From Adiantum capillus-veneris (Eukaryota; Streptophyta; Polypodiopsida; Polypodiales; Pteridaceae): a stretch of 64,000 nt of DNA. The stretch covers positions 80,792,338 to 80,856,337 of the forward strand of contig CM043953.1 of assembly GCA_014529385.2 (NCBI GenBank), read 5' to 3'. The notes under the pieces were generated by a model, which had not been told where the DNA came from, searched no databases, and worked only from the letters and a program-made list of their open reading frames with translations. The position numbers and the translations under genes are program-made. Below, piece by piece: positions 34,044 through 46,253 of this stretch. The first letter of the stretch is position 1. Each line of letters opens with the position of its first letter.

Positions 34044-34933
34044 TGTGGGACGGATGTCTAACCTCACTCCTATCTTATTGCAAACATAGCGAGAACCACA
34101 AATATAATTGTCAATCCATGGGACGAAGCTGACTTAACTAGTGCATAGAGGAAACAAGAGGTCATCAATCTCTTGAAAAACAACAAACAATGCACATCTA
34201 TCTCATGCTACACTCAAATGACTGAAATCACCAAAAGCTAATCGCTCATCGGCAAACAAATCACATATGTTACAGCATCAAGTGACATCTAAACGTTACA
34301 AAACTTCTAGGACATGTTTATAAAACCTAAGCATACATGCTTATAGTTTCAAATCTCACTTTAGGTCACGTGCAAAAATCACGATCATTAATAGCTTTGA
34401 GTTTTTGATCTAGTCGTTTTCGACCCAAAATGCATCTAAATGCTTAGCAATGATGTCCCAATACTCCGCCTATACTTATTTTATGATTTTAAAGCTCAAA
34501 TTTCTACTTATGATGAAATTAATCTACGGGTCGGCGACGCCAATAGCTACGGATTACCATGAAATGCTTACATCAATGCGTAGAGCTCTAACCTGCGGTT
34601 GCAACGCAACAGACAACGGCATTGGAATATGACAACCGGGGAGGGAGTAGGAAGCGCAAGAAGAAGAGAAGTGAGCACCATTAGCTCACATTGTGTTCCT
34701 ATTATGCAAAAACTTACAAAAATTGGCTTTTATACCTTAGCCAAGGTTTTTGTGGTCAAAACTAATAATCTAGGAGCTCTAACTAAAGAGAGGTTGATAC
34801 AATCTAGAAGCTTGTAGCCCTGGCCCATCAATTATTCTGTTTATCTAGAAAGTAATAGTTACAATATTTGCGATTCATCAAAATAAAGTGTTTTTACAAT
34901 GAAAATGTTATCCGAGCTAGCTTGCTGCTAAAA
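34044..34933 (-). repeat. 5' LTR of outer element
   Basis: Homologous to the two inner LTRs. The inner end is perfect (CCCACA on the minus strand). The outer end is decayed (GCTAGCTTGCTGCTAAAA), so the exact right boundary is uncertain by a few bases. Confidence 0.88.
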
Positions 34934-36387
34934 AGAAGAAAAAGGCGATAAAGAGGTCACCCTCTTCTCCATCTTCTTCACCCTCTTCCTCTCCAGAAGA
35001 AAGTGATGGTGCAGACAAGGAGGAACAAGGGAAGAAAAAGGCGAGAAAGAGGTCACCCTTTTCTCCTTCCTCTTCGTATTCTTCCTCTTCTAAAGAAAGT
35101 GATGGTGTAGCTCTTGAACCACCTAAAAGATGAGGCCATAGGAATCCTATGCCAACATCTCTTTCCTTACCTACGATGGCACTTTTGGTGCTATGAACAA
35201 AGTCTTGGTCTTTATCCAACAATTTGATGTGGCGTTTAGAGATGAGGGCTTCACGGAGTCCTCTAAGCTATGCCATGTAGCTATGCATTTTCAAAAGTCC
35301 GCCAAGCAATGGTGGTCTAGCCTATGAGCAAACGGTGAAGCTCCACAAACATGGAAGCTTTAAGAGCTTCCATTATGAAGCAGTTTTTGGATGTCGATGA
35401 CAAAGAAAAAGTACTCACCGAATGGCGAAGCTTGAAGCTCTCTCCCTATGGATCTATTCACAAATATGTTGACAAGTTTTGGGATTTACATCTCAAAGCC
35501 AATGTCTTCAAAAAGATGGATGATGGATTTTGGAGAGCAAAAACAACGATTTTGGACGGGTTTAACTGAGGATATGGCGGAGTATGTTAACTCTCAAAGG
35601 CCACGCACCATATCTGCGGTCATACACATACCATGGTGGCTTCACGAATCAACTTCCAATAAGGGGCTAAGAGAAATCTTAAGCCCACGGAAAACAAGGA
35701 TCGTAACGAGCCTAAGGGGAAGGACAACTTCCAAAAGTCTCCCAAAGGCAACTCGAGCAACAACAAAGCTAAGGAGAAGGGAGTTTATAAAGGCAAAAAT
35801 AAACTCTCTCCTGAAGAGCTAGAGTGTTATCGAAAAGATAACCGTTGTTTCAAGTGCGGGGAACAAGATCATGCCTATCGTGCTTTCCCCCACACGAATA
35901 CACGTAATGAGCCTCCTAGAGCTACCTTGGTCAAAATTCAAGGAGAGGATGCTCATCACAAAGGATCTCCTCTATGCCATGCTTGGAGAAAGGTAAGAGA
36001 ACATGATGCTTTTATTATTCTACTCACAATTTCATATCCACAGAGTTGGCCACCAAGCTAGGCATCCAAGCCTATGAGATGGGAGATGTCCTACCTGCCA
36101 ATGGTGCTTTCAAGGGGCAAGAAGCCTTAGTCACTCCCTTCATTTGGAAATTGAGGCTCCATGTCCAAAGCTATGTGGACAAGGAGGATTTTTTTATCTC
36201 TTCTCTCAAGCACGAGGATGTAATCCTAGGGGCACCATGGTTTGATCGCATGGCTGCCAATGTTAAATTCTTTGAAAGGAAAATCTACTTTAGGTTCAGG
36301 GAAAAAGATATGTACATAGATGCTGGTCCCTTTCTAGGGGGCACTAGGCCCCCCAGAAAGGGGAACATAGTGCCCTCCAAAGTCTAG
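34934..36387 (+). pseudogene. Plus-strand Ty3/gypsy gag-protease remnant
   Basis: A 5'-truncated fragment cut by the outer element. Sense order: two repeats of a Lys/Arg/Ser-rich segment (KKKARKRSPFSPSSS); Gag core (AMHFQKSAKQWW, then KQFLDVDDKEKVLTEWRSLKLSPYGSIHKYVDKFWDL, 35351-35569); a basic region; a knuckle CFKCGEQDHAYRAF near 35850 whose last Cys is replaced by Phe; and a protease-like part (36046-36387) ending with VILGAPWFDRM. Several stops and a frame change near 35560. RT is absent: after 36387 there is only non-coding sequence up to a microsatellite. Confidence 0.8.
34936..35127 (+). repeat. 96-bp tandem repeat encoding a Lys/Ser-rich Gag segment
   Basis: Two units, starting at 34936 and 35032, each encoding about 32 residues (KKKARKRSP..S-rich..ESDG). 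In-frame tandem growth of a low-complexity segment. Confidence 0.8.
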
Positions 36388-36681
36388 CAGGTCCAAGAGA
36401 TGAGTGGGCTGACATGAGAAATGAGAAGCTAAACTCTCTGCGAGGAATTTTCTAACAAGTCTCCAAAGCTTAGCCCTCTCAAAACCATTAGAGCAGAAGG
36501 TATCAAAACAAGCATTTTAATGTTTTTAGCTCCTTCCATCGGATTGGAGTTGCAAAAGAGTATAGGTTTGAGTTGTGAGATGATGACTTTATGTGCCCAG
36601 TTAGATGGTCTATTACTGGACCTTCACAAGTATCTTATGGGTGTACAATAAATCTATTCTTCTTTTGGGGCCAGGCTCCTG

Positions 36682-36834
<153 letters not shown>

Positions 36835-39800
36835 CAAAAAACTTTTTGTTTGCTTCAATAATCATGATCTGGTGCGAATGGAATTCAAGAAAAGCACTCA
36901 CTATATCAAAATTTCTCCATTTTCCAAGGTGAAAATCCAAGCAATTTAACACAAAAAGGTAAGGCAATGCTATGGCTTTTGCCCTTTGGACATGTCGAAA
37001 AAGAAATTATTTCTACCATACTAGATATTTGTTCTCGTTAACTAGAGGAGGGGATGGAATAATTGTGCATGATCGCCACTTTTTGTTGCATCTACATGGA
37101 AAACTAGAGTGTGGATGGTCATTAAAGGTGATAGGCTACGAGTCCATAATGTGGAGAGCATAGCACCCTCTAACTGCAAAGAGTTGAGAGCATATAAGAG
37201 AGCTTCAATTGTTGCAAGATTCTGCAACATTGAGAATGCCCAAGAGGTGCTTTGGTCTATGATGGAGGAAGGGGATGTTGATCAACAATAAAATAAGGGT
37301 TGAGGGTGTGAGGGCGATGAAAGCAAGAGGAGGATGAGGGTGTTGGGTGCTAGGGTGAGTGTGCGAGGGTGACAAGAGCAAGAGAAGGTTAGATGAGGGT
37401 GAGGAGGTAGCGATGGAATATCTAGAGAATCTTGAAGCTAATAAATATTATTTCCAATGAGCCAGTAGGGGGTACCCAATCACGTTTAATGATTTATTTG
37501 AAAGAATTTTCAGAAGTTGCCTCAATGAAAGACAAAAAAGAAAAGGCTACCAAGTGTTGTCGCACACAAAATGGAAGCAGTGACGCACACGGAAAAGGGA
37601 CGACCAAAAACTTGGGAGCAAGTGGTGGTTGAGCCTGCAAGGGAGGCGATCGGGCCAAGAAGGTGGTGGTTGAGCGTGCAGGGGAGGCAAGATGATTGCA
37701 CAAGCCAGTGGAGGAGACGAGGAGCAGGCTCTTTTTTTCTATGTACAAAGGCAATCTCTTTGCAACCGCGACAGCTGTGCCAGTGGTGGTTAAGGCAGTA
37801 GCGAACAAGTTAAACAATGATACGCGCGAGTTCAAATTGCTTCTCAGTTTTGGCTTGACGTCAAGAGGGGAGGGGAGGGCGGGGACCTCTCAAGATTCTG
37901 GGTAATATAATAAACATCCTACCAGTATGTGACTTGTCGGCACATGGGCATGAAGAGGAAGAGGGAGAGCAAGTTTAGGTAGGGGAAAAAGGATACCGGA
38001 GGCGTGGGGGTTCACAAAATCTGTAGCAATATCTTAATTTTATTAATGAAAGTAGACCCAATAGGGATCAAGAGAGTATGATGTTCTGTGTTTGGGGTTG
38101 CACCTACACACACACAGAGCTTTATAGATGAAGTAGAACAAAGAAGTGGGATCAGCACTACAAATCTCCCAGATGCCCAACCCTTATAGTCTTCCCAACA
38201 GTTAATAATGCTACATGCAATCGTACACAAACAAGGAATTATTTAGACACAAACTCTTGTAGTGTCTAGTGCACAAGATTCAATAACATCTCTAAGTTAT
38301 GTATGCTATTTGGTGGAATGTGAAATGGCTTCTTGCCCTAATCTCCAACAAGACCTCTCTTCTTCTCCAAGCTCTCAAGATCAAGCTTTACATACCTTGA
38401 GTGCTTGATGCATACTTGTGTAATGAAATGTTGGTGTGATAGGATTCCCTTGATAGAAGTCTCTTTGTCTCTATTGAAAGTTTGCACTCTATTTTTTTTA
38501 CTTGCAAGTGGGTATGCATGCTATGATATGACATTTGTGCATACATTGTGTGTATTGTGATCAACAATCTCTTCCAACGGGTGTGTAGATACATTTCATG
38601 TGTGTGTGCATGCATGCTTGATGGGATTGTGTTTATTGTAGCCCAAGATTAAGTGTGTAGATAAAGTAGATCTCTCCCAATCTTGCTTGTGAGAGAGAAG
38701 ATTAACCTTGGTTGTGAGTGCCATTCGTGTGTGTAAAAATTTCCATACTTGATGTATGGTTGCCTCCATGTCCTAGCTTGGTAAGATCTCACCGGATTGA
38801 CGCATTATTGTGTAGGTTGTGTGTTTGTGCATTGTTGTTTAAGAGATAATCCTTATGCACAAAAGAACACTACGTCTAAAAGACAATAGGCTTGCACAAA
38901 AATATCTCCTATATATGAATGATTTTAGTACAATATAGTTAGAATGACAACTCATTCCAATGAGCATATACATCAAGATATACACAATAAACTATGGATG
39001 GAATAGATCTTCATCTTCCGAGGAAAACTATAGCTGACCTAAACCTTTTTAACCAAATATATAATTTTTGCATGCATCCATATAAACAAGACAATAGATT
39101 TTTTTGGCATTGGATACATGTTACAAGTGCCATCAAAGAACCTATCGGTTATTATCCTTGTCCTATTTAAAAATTATTGAACTAATAACTGCCCAGGTAA
39201 TCAAAATTGGTTAAGAATACATAAAAGAGCTTGGAGCTTTACAAGATACCATATCACTTAGGCCAATCCAATTTTTAATGTATGCAAGCTCCCATAAAAT
39301 GGATAGGAAGACTCGTTAAGACTAAGTTCTTTATTATTAAGGATTGCCCCCGAGCAAGGCATTACTAGGTAAAGCCAATCTTTTCAACCAAATACAAGTC
39401 CTATCAGATAAAGCTTTATTCATTGCTAAGTGAACCAAAAGAAGAGCAATGCTAGAAAGAGTAAAATACCATGAGCATAAAAATATAAACCAAAAAGCAA
39501 TAACTCATTGTTTTAAGTTCCCAATCCTTTAAGGAGAGTGTAAGAACAATATGGGCTATCATCCAAGTACGTGAGATGTAAAAGCAAGCCATTTATCAAG
39601 CCTTTTCACTTATGGGAAGAAAATTTAGTTCCTAAACTGTCGATCAAATTATACAAAGGAAAAAGATCAAGATTTAGAGCAAATCAACTGGTATTTTCTT
39701 GGTCTCGAGCTCCCCTAGGAGAGGCTATATAATCCCTATAGGATTTCAAATTCTAGAAAGAAAATAAGTTGCTATGGTAAGTAGGAACCATGCCAAAACT

Positions 39801-40052
39801 TTGTGATAAAAAGTAATATCGTGTACTATTCATTTTTACTATGTGATACCAAAATCCAAAAGAAGAAAGTATTGCTTCATAGTGCTCACTTATACTGAGT
39901 GAAGAAGACTATCAAAAAAATTTGAAGATAAAAAAATTGGGTAGCCTCATAAATTTTTTTCAAAGTTTTGTTACCGTCTAAAAGTGAGTAACCCCACATC
40001 AAAGTCACTAAAGAGCTTAATAGTATTGCTCCATATTGCCCACAAATATTAA
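36835..40052. other. No gene recognised
   Basis: About 3.2 kb with only short, unconvincing frames. There is a G-rich simple stretch around 37310-37410 with 'gagggtg' units. 38500-38850 is rich in TGTGTG-type words. 39000-40050 is AT-rich and featureless. It is probably eroded transposon sequence, but nothing identifiable was seen. Confidence 0.5.
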
Positions 40053-40398
40053 TGTAGGGTTAAGGTGGATAGGTTAGGGTGCCATTCATGCTAATGGCAT
40101 GCTTGGAGAGGTTAATGTAGAGCTTGAGAGAGAAACTATCGCACGATACAATATAGAGTATAATTGCAAATGATAGACTTACTTTTATTCAGCAGAATGT
40201 ACCTCAATACAGGCATATACAAAAGAGACAGCCTTTTGACACACGAGTACAAGATGTGGCTGCTTATGCACAAACACAAGTGGCTTTTCTTTACACGTGG
40301 GTTGTAAGGGGTTCTTCACATGGGCTATTGACACATGACTTTTCTAGGTGAAAAAGATTGTTCACACAAGAGATGCAACAAAACTTCACATCCCAACA
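40053..40398 (-). repeat. Candidate LTR of a small LTR element (minus)
   Basis: On the minus strand this begins TGTTGGGATGTGAAG, ends CCCTACA, and is preceded by a purine-rich ATAGGGGAGGAT tract, the usual polypurine-tract/LTR junction of plant elements. An AATAAAA signal lies inside. No coding domain belonging to it was found. The low end is chosen only by the TG...CA rule, so this is tentative. Confidence 0.4.
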
Positions 40399-41190
40399 AT
40401 CCTCCCCTATGTGGGTTTTGGTTGCATATCACTCACACAATCCTCCCCTTTGAAACACACTAGGGTGAGGCACACAAAACACAAGCCTCCCCTTGAACAC
40501 AAAGATGCCTCCCCTAGACACAAAGGGTGTAGGCATACAAAACATCAGGGTGTAAGCACACACAAGCCTCCCCTGGCACAAATAGAGGGTAAGGTGCAAT
40601 TGAGAGAATTCTTAACCTTATTTTGGTTGTTGTTTGGAGGATTTCTCCCCCGTACAAATCTGCAAAAGGTGTTGTAATTTGTTTTTGGTATTCTTGCCAC
40701 CATAGGTTGTTGTTGTAGTAGCCAATGTTGATGATGTTGTTGTTGATGTTTTGATTCAATTACAGAATGTGAAAAAATGCAAAAGGCACATGGGTTGTTG
40801 CTAACTGTAAAGTGAAACATTAAAACGCAACCTTCCCCTTTGACTAAGTGGCTCAACAATCACATGCAGGTAGAACAGCACATGTCGTTGTCGTGATGTG
40901 ACACATATATAGTGGGAACGAATGCTACAAGATCTATCTTGCAACTTTTTAGATACATAACTATATTTACTATAATGTACATATGCATATCTAAGTATAA
41001 TAATAAGATCTCTATCTCATCCTATTATTTATCTCAAGGGTAACATATTCTTACTTTACCATCAAAAAATACTATGGGAAAAACGTCAATAGCTCCGCCT
41101 CTTTAACTTGGGGCAAAAAGCATTGGTTCTTTCTTTCTACTATCTCATTATCATCTTACACCCTAGCTAGATCCTAGATCTAGGGTAACT

Positions 41191-41250
<60 letters not shown>

Positions 41251-41968
41251 TATGTATTTTTTATATTTCTTTTTAAAGCTATTAGGAAGGAATCATATCC
41301 TAGTGGGACACTAGCTTGCATGATTTTCAAAGATGCACTCGTTTTAATGAATTAATGCAAGGATGCTTACAAGAATTTGTCAAGGAGCATTGTCATGCTT
41401 TCATATTCATGAGGTGTCCTTTGGAATCAAATGAAAGTCTAGGCTAAGGGGACCACATGAAGACTTTTGCTGCTAGAAATGTATCCTATTTTGATGATTT
41501 TTTTACACAAGGTTCCAATCCGAATTGGAAAAAGTATATGAAATGGAAGTCGTAGCTTATGACCTGAATTTTTTGCCCCTATTTTTACTTTTTTATTTGG
41601 AGCCACGGTTGACGAGAATATTGGACCCCAGTCTGCCCACATCATGCAGGGACAACTCATTTCAAACTTTGCCAGTTTTTGTTCACACTAGCTCTTCTCT
41701 TCTTGTGTAAACCCTTGGGGGTTCCCTTCACCTATAAAAGGGAACCTCTTCTTCCTTGTAAACCATTCATGAGATGAATTCATAAGGGAGTGAGAGTAGT
41801 AATGCCTAATTATACTACTTAGCCATAAACATAATCCTTAGCCTAAGCCTACACTTGCTCCTAGAGGACGACTAGCCAATCTTGTAAGCTATCCTTGGAA
41901 GATCAACTCTAATAAAAAAAGGTCAATAAAGACTTGAAGTCTTCCCTCTTCTTCTCTCTCTATCAAAA
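40399..41968. other. Gene-free stretch with (AT)n microsatellite
   Basis: 40399-40870 contains repeated CCTCCCCT words and may be internal sequence of the element ending at 40398. The (AT)n tract spans about 41195-41248. Nothing coding is supported. 41700-41960 leads into the copia fragment. Confidence 0.5.
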
Positions 41969-42684
41969 ATGTTGAATACCTTCCGAAGGGTGTTGTTCAG
42001 AGGAAAAACAAGTCACTTACGGAAATGGCACGATGTATGGTCAAAAGTCAAGATTTGCCACATTCGTTTTGGCTTGAGGCCATCATGTGTGCCACTTATG
42101 TACTAAACATGTGTCCTAAAAAAGCTTTGCAATCTATTAGTCCATATAGAGCATGGCATGATAGAAAGCCTTCTATTGAGCACATGCGTGTTTTTGGTTG
42201 TTTGGCATATGCTTTGGTGCCACAAACATAGCGCAAAAAATTGGATGATAAGGCTATCAAATGTATTTTTGTTGGTTATAGTGCTGAAAGAAAAGGTTAT
42301 AGGTTGTATCATCCGCAAACAAAATGTATTCTGGTTTCACGGGATGTAGTGTTTGTGGAAGATTCTGTTCAGCCCTTGCTATCATGTACTAGAGACAGTA
42401 ATGTAAGCTCACAGGAGATTTATGACACTTTGTTGCCTCTTTTCAGTGGTGGAAATACGAATGTAAGTTCCAATGAGGCAAATGTACAACCTATGGGGGT
42501 TTCTGAAAATGTTACAGATCAGCCTATTACTGATGTAGATGTATATGATGTACTTGATGAGGAAAGGGCTGAAAATGAGCAGGCTAGAGGTATGCCAAAA
42601 TGGCTGGTGCACACTTTGCGTGACAGTAAATTGGATGCACCTTTGTCTAGTCGTACTCGTTCAGGCTCTTGCCATGCATCTTAG
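41969..42684 (+). pseudogene. Ty1/copia remnant 1: integrase C-terminal part
   Basis: Starts abruptly within integrase (KGVVQRKNKSLTEMARCM, the PQQNGVxERKNRTL region). It continues with LPHSFWLEAIMCATYVLNMCP, YRAWHDRKPSIEHMRVFGCLAYALVP and KCIFVGYSAERKGYRLYHP. In-frame TAG stops at 42229-42231 and 42682-42684. No Gag, protease or integrase core lies upstream, so the copy is 5'-truncated. Confidence 0.85.
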
Positions 42685-42702
42685 GCATCAGATTGTTATG
42701 CT

Positions 42703-43473
42703 TTGGCTGTGTCTATCTTACATGATGTTGAGGAGCCTCTGTCTTTTGATGAAGCACATAATTCAAAAAATTGGATGGCTGCCATGCAATCAGAATACGA
42801 TGCACTTATAGAAAATGACACAAGGACTTTATGTGATTTGCCTCCTCACAAAAAGGCCATTGGTACGAAGTGGGTTTACAAGTTGAAACGCAAGCCCGAT
42901 GGTGAGATCGATCGCCATAAGGCTCGACTTGTTGCAAAGGGTTATGCACAACAAAAAGGCATAGATTATGAAGAGACTTTTGCTCCCACTTGTCGTATGA
43001 CTACTATGAATTTTCTATGTGCATTGGCAGCTCATTTTGGTTGGGATGTACATCAATCAGACATTGCTACTGCTTTCTTATTTGAGGAAGTTTACGTAAC
43101 GCAGCCTCGCGGTTTTGTCAAGAAAGGACAAGAGGACAAAGTGTGCAAATGTAACAAGGCTTTGTATGGGTTGAACCAATCTCCTTGTCCTTGGTATGAG
43201 AAAGCTCACACTCATTTGGTCAAACAAGGCTTTCGTAATAGTCCAACAGAAATCACATTGTATGTAAAGCGTGAGGGTGATGTACTTCTCATTGTGGTTC
43301 TTTATGTAGATGATTTGCTTATCAATGGACCAAATGAGATACATATTGATGCATTTAAGGCTGATTTGAATGTTACTTTCAAGATGAAAGATTTGGGGTT
43401 GTTGCATCATTATTGGGCATACAATTTAAGTAGTGTGATGATGGTATTTCCCTATGTTAGAAAAGTTACATAG
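42703..43473 (+). pseudogene. Ty1/copia remnant 1: reverse transcriptase
   Basis: A 256-codon frame with typical copia RT motifs: AMQSEYDALIENDT, KWVYKLKRKPDGEIDRHKARLVAKGYAQ, DYEETFAP, DVHQSDIATAFL, KALYGLNQSP and VLYVDDLLI (YVDD box). The frame then shifts near 43440-43470. It shares its frame with the integrase part upstream, as expected of one polyprotein. Confidence 0.9.
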
Positions 43474-44235
43474 AGACATTGCTATGTAAATTTGGACTTG
43501 AGTATTCCAAACCTATTGCCACTCCCATGGAAACAGGTTTGAAGTTGAGTCTACATGATGCTGGCGATCCCGCTGATGTCACTCTTTATCAAACTGCTAT
43601 TGGTTGCCTCACTTATGTATGAAACACGAGGCAAGATATTCAGTTTGCAGTCTCACAAGTCAACAGTTTATGCATAGCCCAGGGTCTAAGATTGGCATAC
43701 TATCAAGAGGATTTTCTGCTACCTTAGTGGCACTTTACATCTTGGCTTGTTTTATCCGAAGGGGAGATCATTGCCACCAGACTTACATTCTTTTTCGGAC
43801 TCAGATTGGGCTGGTTGTTTTGACACGCGAGTGTCCACAAGTGGTTTTTGTTTCATGCTTGCCAGTTCATGTATATCATGGTTGAGCAAGAACCAACCTA
43901 CTGTGGCCACTTCGAGTTGTGAGGCTGAGTATAGGACAGTCTTTACAGCTACGGTTGAGTGTGTATGGCTCAGACGCCTTATGGCTGATTTGGGTGTTAT
44001 CTACATTGACAGTTAGAGCGCATTGGCAGTTGCGAGGAACCTTGTTTTTCATGCTCGCACAAAGCACATTGTGGTGCATTACCACTACGTCAGGGAGAGG
44101 CTCTTAGCAAGAGAGATCAGCTTGGCTTATGTGCCAACACAGGACAACCTTGCAGACCTTTTCACAAAGGCATTGTCTCATGAGAAGCTCGAAGCTTTTT
44201 GCAAAGCTTTGGGCTTACTCCCCTTTGTGGACTGA
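43467..44235 (+). pseudogene. Ty1/copia remnant 1: RT end and RNase H
   Basis: 43467-43700 continues RT in another frame (YIETLLCKFGLEYSKPIATPM). RNase H is in the original frame from 43747: FSDSDWAGCFDTRVSTSGFCF, SWLSKNQPTVATSSCEAEYR, a stop at 44014-44016, then HIVVHYHYVRERL and NLADLFTKALS, ending at 44235. These are standard copia RNase H signatures. At least two frameshifts and two stops. Confidence 0.88.
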
Positions 44236-44310
44236 TCATGTCCTCAGGGCATGGCACTTCCCTTTACTCATGTGCTAGCTCTCTTTCACCGCATCACTCC
44301 AGGGGGGATT

Positions 44311-44487
44311 TGTTACGATATACATGTGGTAGTGATGTGTGTGAACACACTAGGACCGCCGGGGTATTTTTTCCCTCTTTAGGAGGTTTTGTCCCCTGTG
44401 CATTATACGCCCATCTCTATTGTGTGCCTTGAGCTTCCTTCGTCTTCTCCAAGCTGTGTGTGTTTCTCTACAACCCTAATTCCAACA
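44311..44487 (+). repeat. 3' LTR of copia remnant 1
   Basis: Starts TGTTACG directly after the purine tract AGGGGGGATT (44301-44310), about 75 bp after the polyprotein stop. It probably ends at TCCAACA (44487). The short length suits copia. No 5' partner is present in the window, so the right end is not confirmed. Confidence 0.6.
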
Positions 44488-46093
44488 TATATGTCATCGA
44501 TCCCCTCCCTCCCCCTCCTCTTCCTTGGTGATGTTTCTTTTGAGTGAGTGCATCACCACTTCTGAGTGCACCACTGTATCAAGGTGGTGTTTTAATGGTT
44601 CTCAGAGTTTTATTTCTTGCTCTAGTGTTGCACACATATCAAGTGTATGCTAGAGACCTCTTTACATCCAGGGTGCAAAGTTTTACTACTTTCCATTGTC
44701 ATGAGGCTTTTGTTTCCTACATTATCTCCCTTGATTTTGCATTTTAGATGTTTTGAAGGTGTAGGGAATGGTCATCCACTGAGGGAATGGTCATCCACTG
44801 ACCATTCCCCGAAAGCAAGGGTGACCACATAGTGACCGACGGATGTCGCGAGCCATGGTGGGATTGCTTTCTGAAGGAAATGGTCAGTGGATGACCATTC
44901 TCGGCCATCAATGGTCGCTGGGAGGGGGGCCAAGCTTGTGAGAGTGTTCACTGATTTTTTAGGTACAGTCTGTACGATATATCTAAAGCTAAGTCGTCGG
45001 ATTCTGGAGCGTTTTCTGCCTGCCAATGTGGGCAAGAATGATTAGCCCACACTTTCGACGTTCTTCCTACTGAGTTGGCAGATGCTCGATCAAGTTTCGC
45101 CTGCTGACTTGTGCAGCAATGATTGGCACCAAGTTTTGATGTTTTGCATACTTACTTGGCAAGCATCCAGCGGTTCTTGGGTGGGAATCCTCACAAGAAT
45201 TGACAATTGATAATTGGTTCAGACTGCATGCCCCCTGACCAGTGACCTTGACGGGTCTTTTATTTTTATGAAATGGTGGGGACCTAATGCAGTAAAAATG
45301 GTGGAGACCTAATTATATTGCAGGCACCTACACGGTCTTTCAAAATAAAAACCAAATAGATGGAATATACCCCAAGCATCAAAGGGGGGAGGAAGCTTTT
45401 ACCTTTAGTTCAAAGGATTGGCCACCTTTCAATTGTTTGGAGGAATTGCATGAAAAATGCCAAGTTTTGACCACAAAAATTGAAATCATGTGATTAAGTG
45501 CCCCTTGTGGGCAGTATAGTAAAAGGGCATCTGAAGCCTTTAAGGTATTAGCCTTATAAACATTAAAAAACATAAGAAGACTGGGCAAGCGACATGGAAT
45601 TCATGGATGAACAAGCATCTTGTTCAACCTTGAGGTGTTACACAATCAATCAATGGAATTGGTTGATCACATCAGGCCATGGAATAGTTCATGTATGCTG
45701 AGGCTCAATGCCAATGCTAACTAGTTATGGGGCTCTAGTGTGTATATAATCAAAGTGTTTATTATTTTCTAGTAATTTGTGTTTTTGTTGGTGATCTTAT
45801 GGTTGTTTTATGCAAAGGATTGAGAAAACATCCACCTAAGAAGACCAAGTCCTAAAATAAGACAATTGTTTTCCACCTTGATTGGTTTTAAAAGGCTAGA
45901 CAAGCATGGGCAACATACTGCTTGTATTTGGACAATTAAGGGAACAATTGTGTTTTGACTGGAAGCAACATCCTTTGAAACCACACATGGGCAAGGGATC
46001 CAGTTATGAGCTTTAATGACCTCAATAGTGAGAAAACTTGGGACCAAGTACTAGGAGGGCAAAACAAAACTCAAAACCAAATCAATCCATGAC
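44488..46093. other. No gene recognised; contains short inverted repeats
   Basis: 1.6 kb without supported coding sequence. 44764-44801 is a perfect 19-bp tandem pair (GGGAATGGTCATCCACTGA twice), and 44884-44900 (TCAGTGGATGACCATTC) is its inverse, so the roughly 137-bp segment can fold back. It may be a remnant of a small inverted-repeat element. The rest is featureless. Confidence 0.55.
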
Positions 46094-46253
46094 TGTAAGG
46101 ACTCATTTTGGCTATGGTGAGAGACAAACAACTCCATCACAATTTGAGAACTTTCTGGCCCATATATGTATATAAGAAGAATACAAAAGGTTAGTAAGAG
46201 TTAGTAAGTGTAGGGAGTGTCTGGGTTGCCAGCCATAGGGCCTTTAGCCAACA
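46094..46253 (-). repeat. 3' LTR of copia remnant 2
   Basis: On the minus strand it runs TGTTGGCTAAAGG to CCTTACA, preceded by the purine tract AAGTGGGAGGT. It contains a TATATA stretch. It lies about 100 bp downstream (minus strand) of the RNase H end, as expected. The ends are set by TG...CA only. Confidence 0.55.

Larger units (their letters stand above)
24770..34933 (-). mobile_element. Outer Ty3/gypsy element, 5' portion
   Basis: This is the 5' part of the element whose 3' part is 1-7346. It contains part of integrase, both HHCC modules, RNase H, RT, protease, Gag, leader, primer site and 5' LTR. It aligns collinearly with 14425-24764. Its right edge at about 34933 abuts a plus-strand gypsy Gag fragment, so the outer element itself inserted in older retrotransposon sequence. 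Its target duplication cannot be seen because the left end lies off the window. Confidence 0.9.

Noticed and set aside
34917-35222. Minus-strand Ser/Glu-rich frame at the edge of the outer LTR
   Set aside because: It is the complement of the plus-strand Lys/Ser-rich Gag repeat, which continues in sense into recognisable Gag motifs.
37109-37291. Possible PPR-like motif (NIENAQEVLWSMMEEGD)
   Set aside because: Only one weak match in a 60-codon frame, with no neighbouring repeat units or longer frame.
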